Shown in pieces: positions 43,454 to 51,864 of a stretch of 64,000 bases of DNA. The stretch's first letter is position 1; the number at the start of each line of letters is the position of its first letter. The position numbers were made by a program, and so were the translations under genes. The notes below the pieces were generated by a model. The model ran no database searches. It saw only the letters and a program-made list of their open reading frames with translations, and was not told where the DNA came from. The stretch is taken from the NCBI GenBank assembly GCA_038239345.1, contig JBBSEX010000015.1, forward strand, positions 62,001 to 126,000. The letters are read 5' to 3'. This DNA comes from JBBSEX01 sp038239345. Its GTDB lineage: Bacteria > Acidobacteriota > Terriglobia > Bryobacterales > Bryobacteraceae.

Positions 43454-44697
43454 GCTCTTCTTTCGAGTATCGCGACGATGCATTTTCCTGCGAAGACGTG
43501 GCGATGGCGGCTATAGCGGCGGATGTTGGAACGCCCTGCTACGTATATTCTGGGCGGACGATCGTCGACAATTATCGTGCTTATGACGAAGCTTTCGGCG
43601 ATCTTCCACATACAGTCTGCTTTGCCGTAAAAGCGAATTCGACGCTCGGCGTTTTGTCGTTGCTGGCGAAAGCTGGCGCGGGCTTCGATATCGTTTCCGG
43701 CGGCGAATTGTTTCGCGTGCTGCGGGCGGGCGGCGATCCGAAGAAAGTGGTATTTTCCGGAGTCGGCAAAACAGCACAGGAAATCGACTATGCGCTGCGC
43801 GAAGGAATTTTTTCTTTCAATTGCGAATCGGAACCCGAGCTTGCGCTAATCGATTCGTTCGCGGCGCGCCATCACGTGAAGGCGCGTATCGCCCTGCGGG
43901 TGAATCCGGACGTCGATGCAGCCACTCATCCTTATATCTCGACGGGTCTGCGACAGCATAAATTTGGGATCGACATCAGTGAAGTGGAAGGCGTATACGC
44001 GCGAGCGAAGGGTCTGAAGAATCTGGCGCTCGAAAGCGTAAGCTGCCATATCGGGTCGCAGCTATTAGACCCGTCGCCGCTGATGGAAGCCGTGGATAAG
44101 ATGCTCGCCCTGGTGGACCGCTTACGGGCGAATGGAATTCCGATTCGCTATGCCGACCTGGGTGGCGGGCTGGGGGTTGGATATCGCGCTGGCGATGGCA
44201 CGCCGTCGATTGCAGACTATGTTGGCGGGCTGCGGAAGCGTGTCGCGGGCCATGGGCTGCATGTTGCCATTGAACCGGGAAGGTCCATCGTGGCCGATGC
44301 TGGAGTCCTGCTGACGCAGGTTCTCTATCGCAAGCGCAATGCTGCCAAGGAATTTGTAATCGTCGATGCGGCGATGAACGATCTGATTCGCCCCGCGCTC
44401 TATCAAGCGTTTCACGACATCTGTCCGCTGCGGCGGATCTCGGGCGGAACATTATTGGCCGATGTCGTGGGACCTGTTTGTGAGACGGGCGACTTCCTGG
44501 CACGCGATCGCGAACTGCCATGTGTCGCGGCTGGCGATCTGTTGGCCATCCGATCGGCCGGCGCTTATGGTTTCGTTCTCTCTTCCAATTACAACTCGCG
44601 TCCCAGAGTGGCCGAAGTGTTAGTGGATGGATCGAACTGGCGAGTTATCCGCAAACGGGAGACGCTGGAAGATCTGGTGCGCGGCGAGTCCGCTTAA
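43450..44697 (+). CDS. lysA: Diaminopimelate decarboxylase
   Basis: 415 residues, start overlapping the previous stop (ATGA). PLP-dependent fold III decarboxylase converting meso-diaminopimelate to L-lysine. PLP Lys in CFAVKANSTLGVLSLLAKAG; ISTGLRQHKFGID; HIGSQL; the glycine-rich phosphate loop LGGGLGVGY; EPGRSIVADAG; and the catalytic CETGDFLARDREL motif. Other lysine genes are not adjacent. Confidence 0.95.
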   Translation: MSSSFEYRDDAFSCEDVAMAAIAADVGTPCYVYSGRTIVDNYRAYDEAFGDLPHTVCFAVKANSTLGVLSLLAKAGAGFDIVSGGELFRVLRAGGDPKKVVFSGVGKTAQEIDYALREGIFSFNCESEPELALIDSFAARHHVKARIALRVNPDVDAATHPYISTGLRQHKFGIDISEVEGVYARAKGLKNLALESVSCHIGSQLLDPSPLMEAVDKMLALVDRLRANGIPIRYADLGGGLGVGYRAGDGTPSIADYVGGLRKRVAGHGLHVAIEPGRSIVADAGVLLTQVLYRKRNAAKEFVIVDAAMNDLIRPALYQAFHDICPLRRISGGTLLADVVGPVCETGDFLARDRELPCVAAGDLLAIRSAGAYGFVLSSNYNSRPRVAEVLVDGSNWRVIRKRETLEDLVRGESA

Positions 44698-44720
44698 ATA
44701 CCGCTAAGCACGCAAAACAC

Positions 44721-44726
44721 TACAAT
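44721..44726 (+). promoter_or_regulatory. -10-like TACAAT just before the TPR-CHAT start (possible leaderless promoter)
   Basis: TACAAT lies 7 bp before ATG 44734 and no Shine-Dalgarno sequence is present. A transcript from this box would begin at or next to the ATG. Only the position supports it; a -35 (TTAAAT at 44695) would need 20-bp spacing. Confidence 0.3.
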
Positions 44727-44733
44727 GTAGAGC

Positions 44734-47565
44734 ATGCCCGGCTTTCGGAGGATTGCCGCTCTATTTATACCCCTGCTGCTTGTGGCGCAGGAGCGGGATA
44801 TTTCTCCGCAGCAGCATTTCGATACGGCACAGCAATTGCGTAAAACGGCTGCTTCCCGTGCCGAAGCTCTATCGGAGTATCGAAAAGCGCTGGATCTATG
44901 GAGCGCCGCCGGTGACGTCAAGGCCCAAGCTGAAACGCTTGTGCGAATGGGGCAAGTGGCCGATCAACTGGGAGACCGGGCGGCTGCTGCCGCTTACTTC
45001 GAACGAGCGCTGCCGCTTGCAAGGGATCGGGCGAATCCCCGCGGCGAAGCGGAGGCGTTGTACGGACTGGGTCGAATTAGCTTGGCCTCGGGAGATGCGT
45101 CTAAAGCAATCGGGCTCTATCGGCAGGCGCTTGGGCTGCGGCGGCAGACCGGCGATTCGTTCGAGGAAGCGCTCATTTTGCATAATCTCGGCGCGGCCTA
45201 TTGGACCATCGCCGAGAACCAGAAAGCTCTCGAAGCTTATCAACAAGCTCTCTCCCTGCGCCGGGCTTCGGGCGATCGAATCGGTGTAGCGATCACGCTT
45301 TACGGCATAGCCATAGTGCATTACAGCTGGGGCGATGCGCAGAAAGCGTTGGCTACTTATTCCGACGCTCTAAAGCTTTGGCGCGATTTGAAGGATCCGC
45401 GCGGTGAAGCGAATTCGCTGAACAGCATCGGACTGGTTTACGGTTCGCTCGAAGAAAATGAAAAGGCCCTCGAACGGTATCGACAGGCTCTGACTATATT
45501 CCGGAAGACCGCCGACAAGAGCGGTGAAGCCTACACGCTGAACAATGTGGGACTGGCCTATTCGGGGCTCCACGATACGCGCCGTGCTCTTGAGTTTCTG
45601 AATCGCGCGCTGATCATGTTGACCGAGTTGAAGGATCAACGCGGCACGGCGTACACCTTGCACAATATCGGAGAAGTTAAAACGATGCTGCATGATTATG
45701 ACGCGGCGAAGGCGGATTTCGGCAAATCGCTGACGATCAAACGCGAGTTGCACGACCGCTATGGAGAGGCCTATACGCTAGACAAGTTGGCGGAGGTTCG
45801 TTTGGCGACAGGCGATGCCGCGGGTGCGCTGGAGATGTTTCACGGGGCTCTGGAATTGCACCGCTTTGCCGGCGACCGCGCTGGTGAGGCATCGGCACTG
45901 GCGGGCATTGCGCGTGTCCATCTCGCCCGCGGGCAGCTACAAGAGGCGCGAGCCAGCATGGAGAGTGCGCTACAGGGAATCGAGTCGTTGCGATCGCGCC
46001 TGGCAAGCCACGATCTGCGTAGTTCCTACTTCTCAGGCAAGCAGGATTACTACAGCTTCTATATCGATCTTCTAATGCAGATGGGGGAAACAGGCGCGGC
46101 CCTGGAGGCCAGTGAACGGAGCCGGGCGCGCGTGTTTCTGGATTCGATTACCGAAACGCAGGCCCGGATTAGGGAAGGCATCGATCCCGCGCTGGCGGCG
46201 CGAGAGAGCGCGGTGCTGTCGGAACTGAACGCTCAGAGGCAACGCTTGCAGAGGCTGACCAGCAATCCCGGTCAGGAAGCCGAATCGAGAACCGCGAACC
46301 AGCGCTTGCAGGAAAGCTATCAGCGCTATGACGAAGTCAAAACAGCGATTCGCCAAGCAAGCCCGCGTTATTCGGCCTTGACGCAGCCGGAACCAGTCCG
46401 AGTAGATCGCCTGCAACGGGAACTGCTGAATCCGCAAACTGCTTTGCTGGAATACTCGCTGGGGACGGAGAAAAGCCATGCCTGGCTGGTTACCGAACAT
46501 GAACTCCAATCGGCGGTCTTGCCCGGGCGCGATGCCATTAACGCCATAGTTCAGCGATATTTTCATGCAGTGACGGCGCGGAACGATCCTCCGCGGGAAG
46601 AAACGATCGAAGAGCAAGCGGGGAGATTGAAACGCTCCGATGCCGACGCACTTCGGGCTGGCCGGGAGCTAAGGCGTATTCTCATCGAACCTTTCGCGGC
46701 GAGCCTTACCCCACGGCTGTTGATTGTCGCGGACGGCCCGCTGGCCTACCTGCCCTTCGCGGCACTTCCCGGGGCGGGGGGCGCGCTGGTCGCCAAGCAT
46801 GAAATTGTGAGTCTACCGTCGGCTTCGTCGCTGCTTTCGCTGCGCGCGGACTCTCGCGCTAAAGATAATCCGGCAGGGGTAGCCATTGTGGCCGATCCGG
46901 TATTCGATGCCCGTGATCCGCGAGTGCAAACTCTAGCGCGGGGGCCGGAAGTTTCCACTCTCGATTTCGCGGAGCGCGCGCCGCTGTATCCCCGCTTGCG
47001 CTTCTCACGTTTCGAAGCCGACGAGATTGCCAAACTGGTACCGGCGAGCCAGACCATGAAGATAATGGATTTCGCTGCGAACCGCGCTGCAATCAAGAAC
47101 GGCGCATTCGATCAGTATCGAATTCTGCACTTCGCCACGCATACCGTAATCGACAATGAGCATCCGGAGCTATCGGGCATTGTTCTTTCACTCGTGGACG
47201 ACAAGGGCCGGCCGCGCGATGGATTTCTTCCTCTCTATGACATCTACAACCTGAAGTTGAAATCGCGATTGGTGGTTTTAAGCGCCTGCCGCACCGCCAT
47301 CGGCAAGCAGATCCGTGGCGAGGGGCTGATGGGCTTAAGCCGGGGCTTTCTTTATTCCGGAGTTTCCAGCGTGGTGGCCAGCTTATGGAGCGTGCAAGAC
47401 AAGGCGACCGCGGAATTGATGCGGCGCTTTTATAGCGGTATGTTGCAACGGCATCTGACACCATCGGCGGCACTGCGGGCGGCGCAGAATTCCTTTGCCA
47501 ACGATGCAAACTGGTCAAGCCCGTACTATTGGGCTGCTTTCACTCTGCAAGGCGATTGGCAGTAA
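44734..47565 (+). CDS. TPR-CHAT protein: exported caspase-fold protease homologue
   Basis: 943 residues. An N-terminal hydrophobic signal (RRIAALFIPLLLVAQ) precedes ten or more TPR units of about 40 residues (for example AYTLNNVGLAYSGLHDTRRALEFLNRAL), residues about 25-420. A helical linker follows, then the CHAT domain at about 620-940 with LLEYSLGTEKSHAWLVT, LIVADGPLAYLPFAALP, catalytic His803 in LHFATHT and Cys852 in VVLSACRTA, then GEGLMGLSRGFLYSGVSSVVASLWSV. CHAT is the fold of separase and of the TPR-CHAT subunit of Craspase. The next genes encode a sigma factor and a membrane anti-sigma-like protein, so proteolytic control of that pair is an attractive hypothesis. Confidence 0.9.
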   Translation: MPGFRRIAALFIPLLLVAQERDISPQQHFDTAQQLRKTAASRAEALSEYRKALDLWSAAGDVKAQAETLVRMGQVADQLGDRAAAAAYFERALPLARDRANPRGEAEALYGLGRISLASGDASKAIGLYRQALGLRRQTGDSFEEALILHNLGAAYWTIAENQKALEAYQQALSLRRASGDRIGVAITLYGIAIVHYSWGDAQKALATYSDALKLWRDLKDPRGEANSLNSIGLVYGSLEENEKALERYRQALTIFRKTADKSGEAYTLNNVGLAYSGLHDTRRALEFLNRALIMLTELKDQRGTAYTLHNIGEVKTMLHDYDAAKADFGKSLTIKRELHDRYGEAYTLDKLAEVRLATGDAAGALEMFHGALELHRFAGDRAGEASALAGIARVHLARGQLQEARASMESALQGIESLRSRLASHDLRSSYFSGKQDYYSFYIDLLMQMGETGAALEASERSRARVFLDSITETQARIREGIDPALAARESAVLSELNAQRQRLQRLTSNPGQEAESRTANQRLQESYQRYDEVKTAIRQASPRYSALTQPEPVRVDRLQRELLNPQTALLEYSLGTEKSHAWLVTEHELQSAVLPGRDAINAIVQRYFHAVTARNDPPREETIEEQAGRLKRSDADALRAGRELRRILIEPFAASLTPRLLIVADGPLAYLPFAALPGAGGALVAKHEIVSLPSASSLLSLRADSRAKDNPAGVAIVADPVFDARDPRVQTLARGPEVSTLDFAERAPLYPRLRFSRFEADEIAKLVPASQTMKIMDFAANRAAIKNGAFDQYRILHFATHTVIDNEHPELSGIVLSLVDDKGRPRDGFLPLYDIYNLKLKSRLVVLSACRTAIGKQIRGEGLMGLSRGFLYSGVSSVVASLWSVQDKATAELMRRFYSGMLQRHLTPSAALRAAQNSFANDANWSSPYYWAAFTLQGDWQ

Positions 47566-47581
47566 ACTGGCGTAGAAGACC

Positions 47582-48172
47582 TTGGCCGATACAATCCCGC
47601 GAAAAGCAAAATGGTCGTTGGGCCGGGAAGCGTTCGACGCCCTGCTGGCCATGTTCTCAGCCGACCGTCAAACAGCGGCGGATGAATACGAACGCATTCG
47701 TACAAAACTAACGAAATTCTTTGCCTGGCAACGCTGCCCCTTTCCCGAGGAGTGCGCCGATGAGACGCTAAACCGGGTAGCCAAGCGCTTGGCGGAAGGC
47801 GAGGACATACAGAAGCCGGGCAGCTATTTCTACGGTGTTGCGCGAATGGTTTTGAAGGAGACGCAAGCTGACCTGGAGCGCAAGAACCGCGCGGTGCAGG
47901 AACTGGGGCGATGGAACTGGACCTCACCAGCTGTGGAAGATTCGGAAACAAGCGAATGCCTGCAAGTCTGCCTGAGTGCCCTTCCCAAGGAGCAGCGGCA
48001 GTTCATCCTGAAATACTACAGCGGCGATCAAAGGAAGCGGGTGGATAACCGGCAGGCGCTGGCGGACGAACTGCAGATTCCGATGAATGCGCTGCGCAAT
48101 CGCGCGCTCCGGCTGCGAGACAAGATCCATAACTGCGTAGGCAAACGTTTGCGTTCGAAACAAAATGCGTGA
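47582..48172 (+). CDS. ECF-like sigma-70 family factor
   Basis: 196 residues from TTG 47582, 16 bp after the CHAT gene. A shortened region 2 is visible (TKLTKFFAWQRCPFPEECADETLNRVAKRLAEG...GSYFYGVARMVLKE), as in the atypical ECF sigma factors common in Acidobacteria and Planctomycetes. Region 4 shows CLSALPKEQRQFILKYYSGD, then ADELQIPMNALRNRALRLRDKI as helix-turn-helix. It would recruit RNA polymerase to an unknown regulon. The gene downstream, 38 bp after its stop (or overlapping at GTGA 48169-48172), encodes the presumed anti-sigma. Confidence 0.82.
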   Translation: MADTIPRKAKWSLGREAFDALLAMFSADRQTAADEYERIRTKLTKFFAWQRCPFPEECADETLNRVAKRLAEGEDIQKPGSYFYGVARMVLKETQADLERKNRAVQELGRWNWTSPAVEDSETSECLQVCLSALPKEQRQFILKYYSGDQRKRVDNRQALADELQIPMNALRNRALRLRDKIHNCVGKRLRSKQNA

Positions 48173-48210
48173 TACTCATGCGGCCACAATCACATAAGGG
48201 TAGAGAATCG

Positions 48211-48933
48211 ATGAGTGACGCCGAACGTGAGATAACCCGGTATCTATTCGCTGAGCTTGCAGAGGCGGAAGCGGAAGCGATCTCGCGGCGCTGCTTCGAG
48301 GACGAAGATTTTTACGACTCCGTACGCACCGTCGAAGATGAGCTGGTGGATTCTTTCGTCAGGGGCGAGTTGCCGGCGGAGGAGGCCAAGCGGGTGGACC
48401 TGTTCCTGCGCGACACCTACCAAGAGGACCAGCTTCGTATTGCCCAAAGTTTTGCACACCCGGGCGGATCGAAACTTCTGTCTAGGTGGGCGTCGTGGCG
48501 CATGCTGGCGATCGCGGCCTGCGTCTTTTTACTGCTAGGGTCCGGCATTTGGTTGTGGAGCCGGAAGCCCATGGCCAACGCGCCCCAACGCGCGGCTACC
48601 TCGCGCACGTTCGAGAAACCGCCGGTGACCTTTTCCTTCTGGATCGCGCCTGGAGTGGTGCGTGGCGAGCGCGAGACGAAGAGCCTTTCCATTCCGCCCG
48701 GTACGCAAACAGTCGCCATCGAATTCGAACTGGCCGCCGGCACTCCGCGATCGGCTTACTCGGTCGACCTGCAAACAACGTCCGGCCGGCCGCTATGGAA
48801 ACAAGATGGAGTGACACCGGAGAAGTCATTGATCGTGAAAATTCCGGCTGACGTTTTGCGATCCGGTAACTACGAGGCGACGCTTCGATCGGGTGGCAGC
48901 GTCGTAGATTACTACTACTTCCACATCAACTAA
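48211..48933 (+). CDS. Single-pass membrane protein, putative anti-sigma factor
   Basis: 240 residues from ATG 48211 with an AGGG-type site upstream; a GTG at 48169 overlapping the sigma stop is the alternative. The cytoplasmic N-domain (about 1-90; ITRYLFAELAEAEAEAISRRCFEDEDFYDSVRTVEDELVDSFVRGEL) has the acidic helical pattern of anti-sigma-like proteins encoded after ECF genes in this phylum. One transmembrane helix (about 97-117, LAIAACVFLLLGSGIWLW) is followed by an extracytoplasmic beta-rich domain. No zinc-binding HxxxCxxC motif. Assigned by position and topology; direct binding is inferred. Confidence 0.7.
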   Translation: MSDAEREITRYLFAELAEAEAEAISRRCFEDEDFYDSVRTVEDELVDSFVRGELPAEEAKRVDLFLRDTYQEDQLRIAQSFAHPGGSKLLSRWASWRMLAIAACVFLLLGSGIWLWSRKPMANAPQRAATSRTFEKPPVTFSFWIAPGVVRGERETKSLSIPPGTQTVAIEFELAAGTPRSAYSVDLQTTSGRPLWKQDGVTPEKSLIVKIPADVLRSGNYEATLRSGGSVVDYYYFHIN

Positions 48934-48983
48934 ATCTCTCTCCTAATTGGCGCGGCGAATCTGAAATAATAAGACCCGCAAAG

Positions 48984-49412
48984 ATGCCCCTCTTCCTTCG
49001 CAGCTGGTGGGCCTGCACCTTGGCAATCGGGCTAACTGCGGGAGTTCTGCGAGCCCAACCGCAACGGCCCCGCATCGGACTGATTCTTGATGGCGGCGGC
49101 GCTCTGGGGCTGGCGCACGCCGGCGTCCTGCAATGGTTTGAGGAACATCACATTCCCATCACCTATATCGGTGGAACCAGCATGGGTGGTTTGGTTGGCG
49201 GGCTATGGGCCACCGGTTATACGTCAGCGGAGATCCTGCAGTTTGTCTCGACGGTGAATTGGGACGAGGCCTTTACTCCAGCGCCGCCATTTTATGAGGT
49301 CGCCTTTCGGCGGAAGCAGGACCGCCGGGACTTCCCGAACAGGCTGGAATTTGGCTTGAAGAACGGCTTCCGAATTCCACCGGGGCTCGCGTCGGGTCAA
49401 CAAGTGGGTTAG
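48984..49412 (+). CDS. Patatin-like phospholipase of PlpD (type Vd) kind, N-terminal part before a frameshift
   Basis: 142 residues as read. A signal peptide ending near VLRAQ is followed by the patatin core: oxyanion hole GLILDGGGALGLAHAGVLQ and nucleophile elbow GGTSMGG (GxSxG). The frame stops right after PPGLASGQQVG, yet shifting the frame gives LALSGFAAPWAADSTSFDDLP, exactly how patatin domains go on. One G is missing in the GGG run at 49405-49407. If the lesion is real the enzyme is dead; if it is a sequencing error this and the next entry form one gene of about 727 residues. Confidence 0.8.
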   Translation: MPLFLRSWWACTLAIGLTAGVLRAQPQRPRIGLILDGGGALGLAHAGVLQWFEEHHIPITYIGGTSMGGLVGGLWATGYTSAEILQFVSTVNWDEAFTPAPPFYEVAFRRKQDRRDFPNRLEFGLKNGFRIPPGLASGQQVG

Positions 49413-49414
49413 CA

Positions 49415-51166
49415 TTGAGCGGCTTCGCTGCGCCGTGGGCGGCGGATTCCACCAGCTTCGACGATTTGCCCACTCCCTTTCGCTGCGTGTCGGTAGACCT
49501 CATTTCGGGCAAGGAGGTGATCTTCGACAAGGGTTCGCTGCCTCTGGCATTGCGATCAACCATGTCGTTGCCCGGAATCTTCCCTCCAATGAGTGTCGAC
49601 GGAAAGCTGTTAGTAGATGGCGGCACCCTGAATAATTTGCCCGTTGATGTTGTGAAGGACATGGGCGCGAATTTGTTGATCGCCGTCCCGCTGTTAACGC
49701 CAGCTGTAAAGAAGGCCGACTTGCAATCGATACTCGGTATCGCCGGACGTTCCATTAGCATCATGATTGAGGCGAACGAGAGTCGCAACATGTCACTTGC
49801 CGATATGCTGGTGGCCCCGGACTTAAGCGGCCTGACATCGGGCGACTTTCATAAATATGAAGAATTTCGCAAGCGCGGGTATGAGGCCGCGGAGAAGAAG
49901 AAACGATTTCTAGAGACCTTGACCGTAACTGAAGAAGAGTGGCGGGCATACGTCGACGCTCGCGCCCGCAAGCGGCGGCCGGGCACGATCGCTCCAAAGT
50001 TCGTAGCCGTCGAAGGCATTGAAGGCAAGGCCCGCCAGGACATACAAAAGAAGCTCGATGCCGATCTCTCCGGCCATCCGCTGGACACCAAAAAGCTGGA
50101 AACGAGCCTGACACGCATTGCCGGTTATGGCCCGTATCAGAGCGCCAGTTATGGCTTTGTGGGAACGAACGAAATTCCAGGGATGGTTGTGGACGTACAG
50201 CCAAAATCCTATGGGCCGCCGTTCTTGAACACGGGTATCAATATTGAAGGCTCGGACACTTCGGAAATTCGATTCGGCATAGGCGGGCGGCTGACGTTCA
50301 TGAACTTTGGCGCGCCCTACGCCGAGTGGCGCACGGACTTTACCGTCGGGCTTCAGAATTTGCTCTCCTCTGAATATTATTGGCGGGTGCGCGGAAGCCG
50401 CTGGTTCCTGGCGCCGCGGGCATTCATCAGCGCCACTCGCGAAGATGTCTATGACGGCAAGCGCCGGATAGCGCAATTCGATTTGAGCCAGCGGGGTTTC
50501 GGCGGGGACGTCGGCTTCGGCGGCGGACGATTTTCCGAAATCCGCATCGGTTACGAATTCAATCATGTGAACGCGACAATCTCCACCGGCCCGCAAATCC
50601 CCACGTTTGGACGAGCCCTGCAAGCGTTTCGCGCCAGGTGGATTTACGATTCCGAGGACAGTCCGGTGATCCCCCGGCGGGGCATTTATTCACAAGCCGA
50701 GATTCGCTGGAACTTCATCACGCCCGCGGGTACAACGCACTTCGGATCGGTGGAAGAGCGGCTCACGGTGCCCAAGGCGTTTGGAGATCGCTACATTGCG
50801 CTAGCTACTTTAGCGGGGGGCTCGAATTTGGGGCCATCGTTTGCCATCACCGAATTCGCGTTAGGAGGTCCGTTGAGTTTGAGTGCCCTGGGACGCGGGC
50901 AGTTACGGGGCGATCATTATTATTACGCTGGATTGGCGGGATTGCGGGCATTCTCAACCGATCGGTCAAGCGTCTTCAATCGGGTGTATGGCGCGCTGGG
51001 ATATGAGGTAGGACAAGCATTCGCCAGTGACCTGCAGCCGGCCCCGATCCATGACGGAGTGCTCGGCATTATCAGTGAGACCCCGGTGGGCGCTGTATTC
51101 TTAGGCGGCGCTTTGGGCACGGATGGGAATCGAAAGATCTTCTTCCGCATCGGCAAGATTTTTTAG
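49415..51166 (+). CDS. PlpD-like type Vd autotransporter: patatin C-part, POTRA and 16-strand barrel
   Basis: 583 residues from TTG 49415, but most likely the continuation of the preceding frame. Patatin catalytic Asp lies in LVDGGTLNNLPVDVV. A POTRA-like segment (about residues 195-260, VEGIEGKARQDIQKKLDADLSGHPLDTKKLETSLTRI) leads to an Omp85-type barrel with FALGGPLSLSALGRGQLRG and the closing RKIFFRIGKIF. This is the type Vd secretion architecture, in which an esterase/lipase is exported by its own barrel. It lies 50 bp after the anti-sigma-like gene. Confidence 0.8.
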   Translation: MSGFAAPWAADSTSFDDLPTPFRCVSVDLISGKEVIFDKGSLPLALRSTMSLPGIFPPMSVDGKLLVDGGTLNNLPVDVVKDMGANLLIAVPLLTPAVKKADLQSILGIAGRSISIMIEANESRNMSLADMLVAPDLSGLTSGDFHKYEEFRKRGYEAAEKKKRFLETLTVTEEEWRAYVDARARKRRPGTIAPKFVAVEGIEGKARQDIQKKLDADLSGHPLDTKKLETSLTRIAGYGPYQSASYGFVGTNEIPGMVVDVQPKSYGPPFLNTGINIEGSDTSEIRFGIGGRLTFMNFGAPYAEWRTDFTVGLQNLLSSEYYWRVRGSRWFLAPRAFISATREDVYDGKRRIAQFDLSQRGFGGDVGFGGGRFSEIRIGYEFNHVNATISTGPQIPTFGRALQAFRARWIYDSEDSPVIPRRGIYSQAEIRWNFITPAGTTHFGSVEERLTVPKAFGDRYIALATLAGGSNLGPSFAITEFALGGPLSLSALGRGQLRGDHYYYAGLAGLRAFSTDRSSVFNRVYGALGYEVGQAFASDLQPAPIHDGVLGIISETPVGAVFLGGALGTDGNRKIFFRIGKIF

Positions 51167-51864
51167 CGCATGTAGAAAAGGCTTAAGCGCGGAAGCCCCG
51201 CGGATTCGAGTAGGCGCCGGTCTAAATATTGCCGTTCCAACATGGAAAGCTGGTCGGCCGTCATTTTGCCGCGATAGGGTTTCAATTGCAGATCGAGCTC
51301 TCGGCGCGCGGCGAATAGCTGTTCTTCCGTTCGCGAGCTTCGCGCGGCGGCCACCAGTTTATCTTCAAGCGAAGTCAGCCGCTGCTCCAACTGTTCCAAA
51401 TCGTTGTAGTGCGCGTCGGCTTCGACGTTCAAGCGCTCAATGGCAACTGCAATCTCATCGAATACCGGATTGCCTAGCCTTCGAAGATCGGTTACGCTTT
51501 TCGTGAAATAGCTTTTCAATTCGTCCAGAGTAAAGGGCGGCGCAACTTCTTTACGCGCGCCGCCAGCCGAAGGACCCGCGCCGGCGATGATTTGCGCTTC
51601 CTTGCCGATGGCCTGCGCGCAATAGGCGATGGAATTTACCATCTGCGTCCTGGTTTTGCGCGAACGCCACTTTTCAAAGGCTGCGTCGATCCCGCGAAGC
51701 ACAGCCTCAAGCGGCACGCCACCATTTTTCCAGCTTTCGATGATCGCCCAATCAAGCGGCGACAGCAGGAACAGCCCGGTACCCCGCGCACGTTGAAAAT
51801 GTTCTTCCACTTCAGTGAAATAGTTGAAGTAGTTCGATTGCCAATCGTCTTCCGCTTCGGTCAA
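51163..51864 (-). CDS. Hypothetical protein, last gene of the valS operon
   Basis: 233 residues from TTG 51864, which overlaps the coaX stop as TTGA; GTG 51885 is the alternative. N-terminal 70 residues are mostly alpha with WQSNYFNYFTEVEEHFQRARGTGLFLLSPLDWAIIESW and a GVPLEAVLRGIDAAFEKW helix; a Ser/Gly/Ala linker follows, then a coiled-coil-like C-half (LEQLEQRLTSLEDKLVAAARSS). Cytoplasmic, no signal. I do not recognise a named family; the N-part recalls DNA-replication helper folds but this is not firm. Stop overlaps that of the patatin gene (TTAG). Confidence 0.75.
   Translation of the reverse strand: MTEAEDDWQSNYFNYFTEVEEHFQRARGTGLFLLSPLDWAIIESWKNGGVPLEAVLRGIDAAFEKWRSRKTRTQMVNSIAYCAQAIGKEAQIIAGAGPSAGGARKEVAPPFTLDELKSYFTKSVTDLRRLGNPVFDEIAVAIERLNVEADAHYNDLEQLEQRLTSLEDKLVAAARSSRTEEQLFAARRELDLQLKPYRGKMTADQLSMLERQYLDRRLLESAGLPRLSLFYMR

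Noticed and set aside
44734..48933. Type III-E CRISPR (Craspase) locus because of the TPR-CHAT gene and sigma factor
   Set aside because: No gRAMP, Cas1/Cas2 or repeat array is in the window, and the CHAT protein has a signal peptide. Only the protease/sigma logic is comparable.
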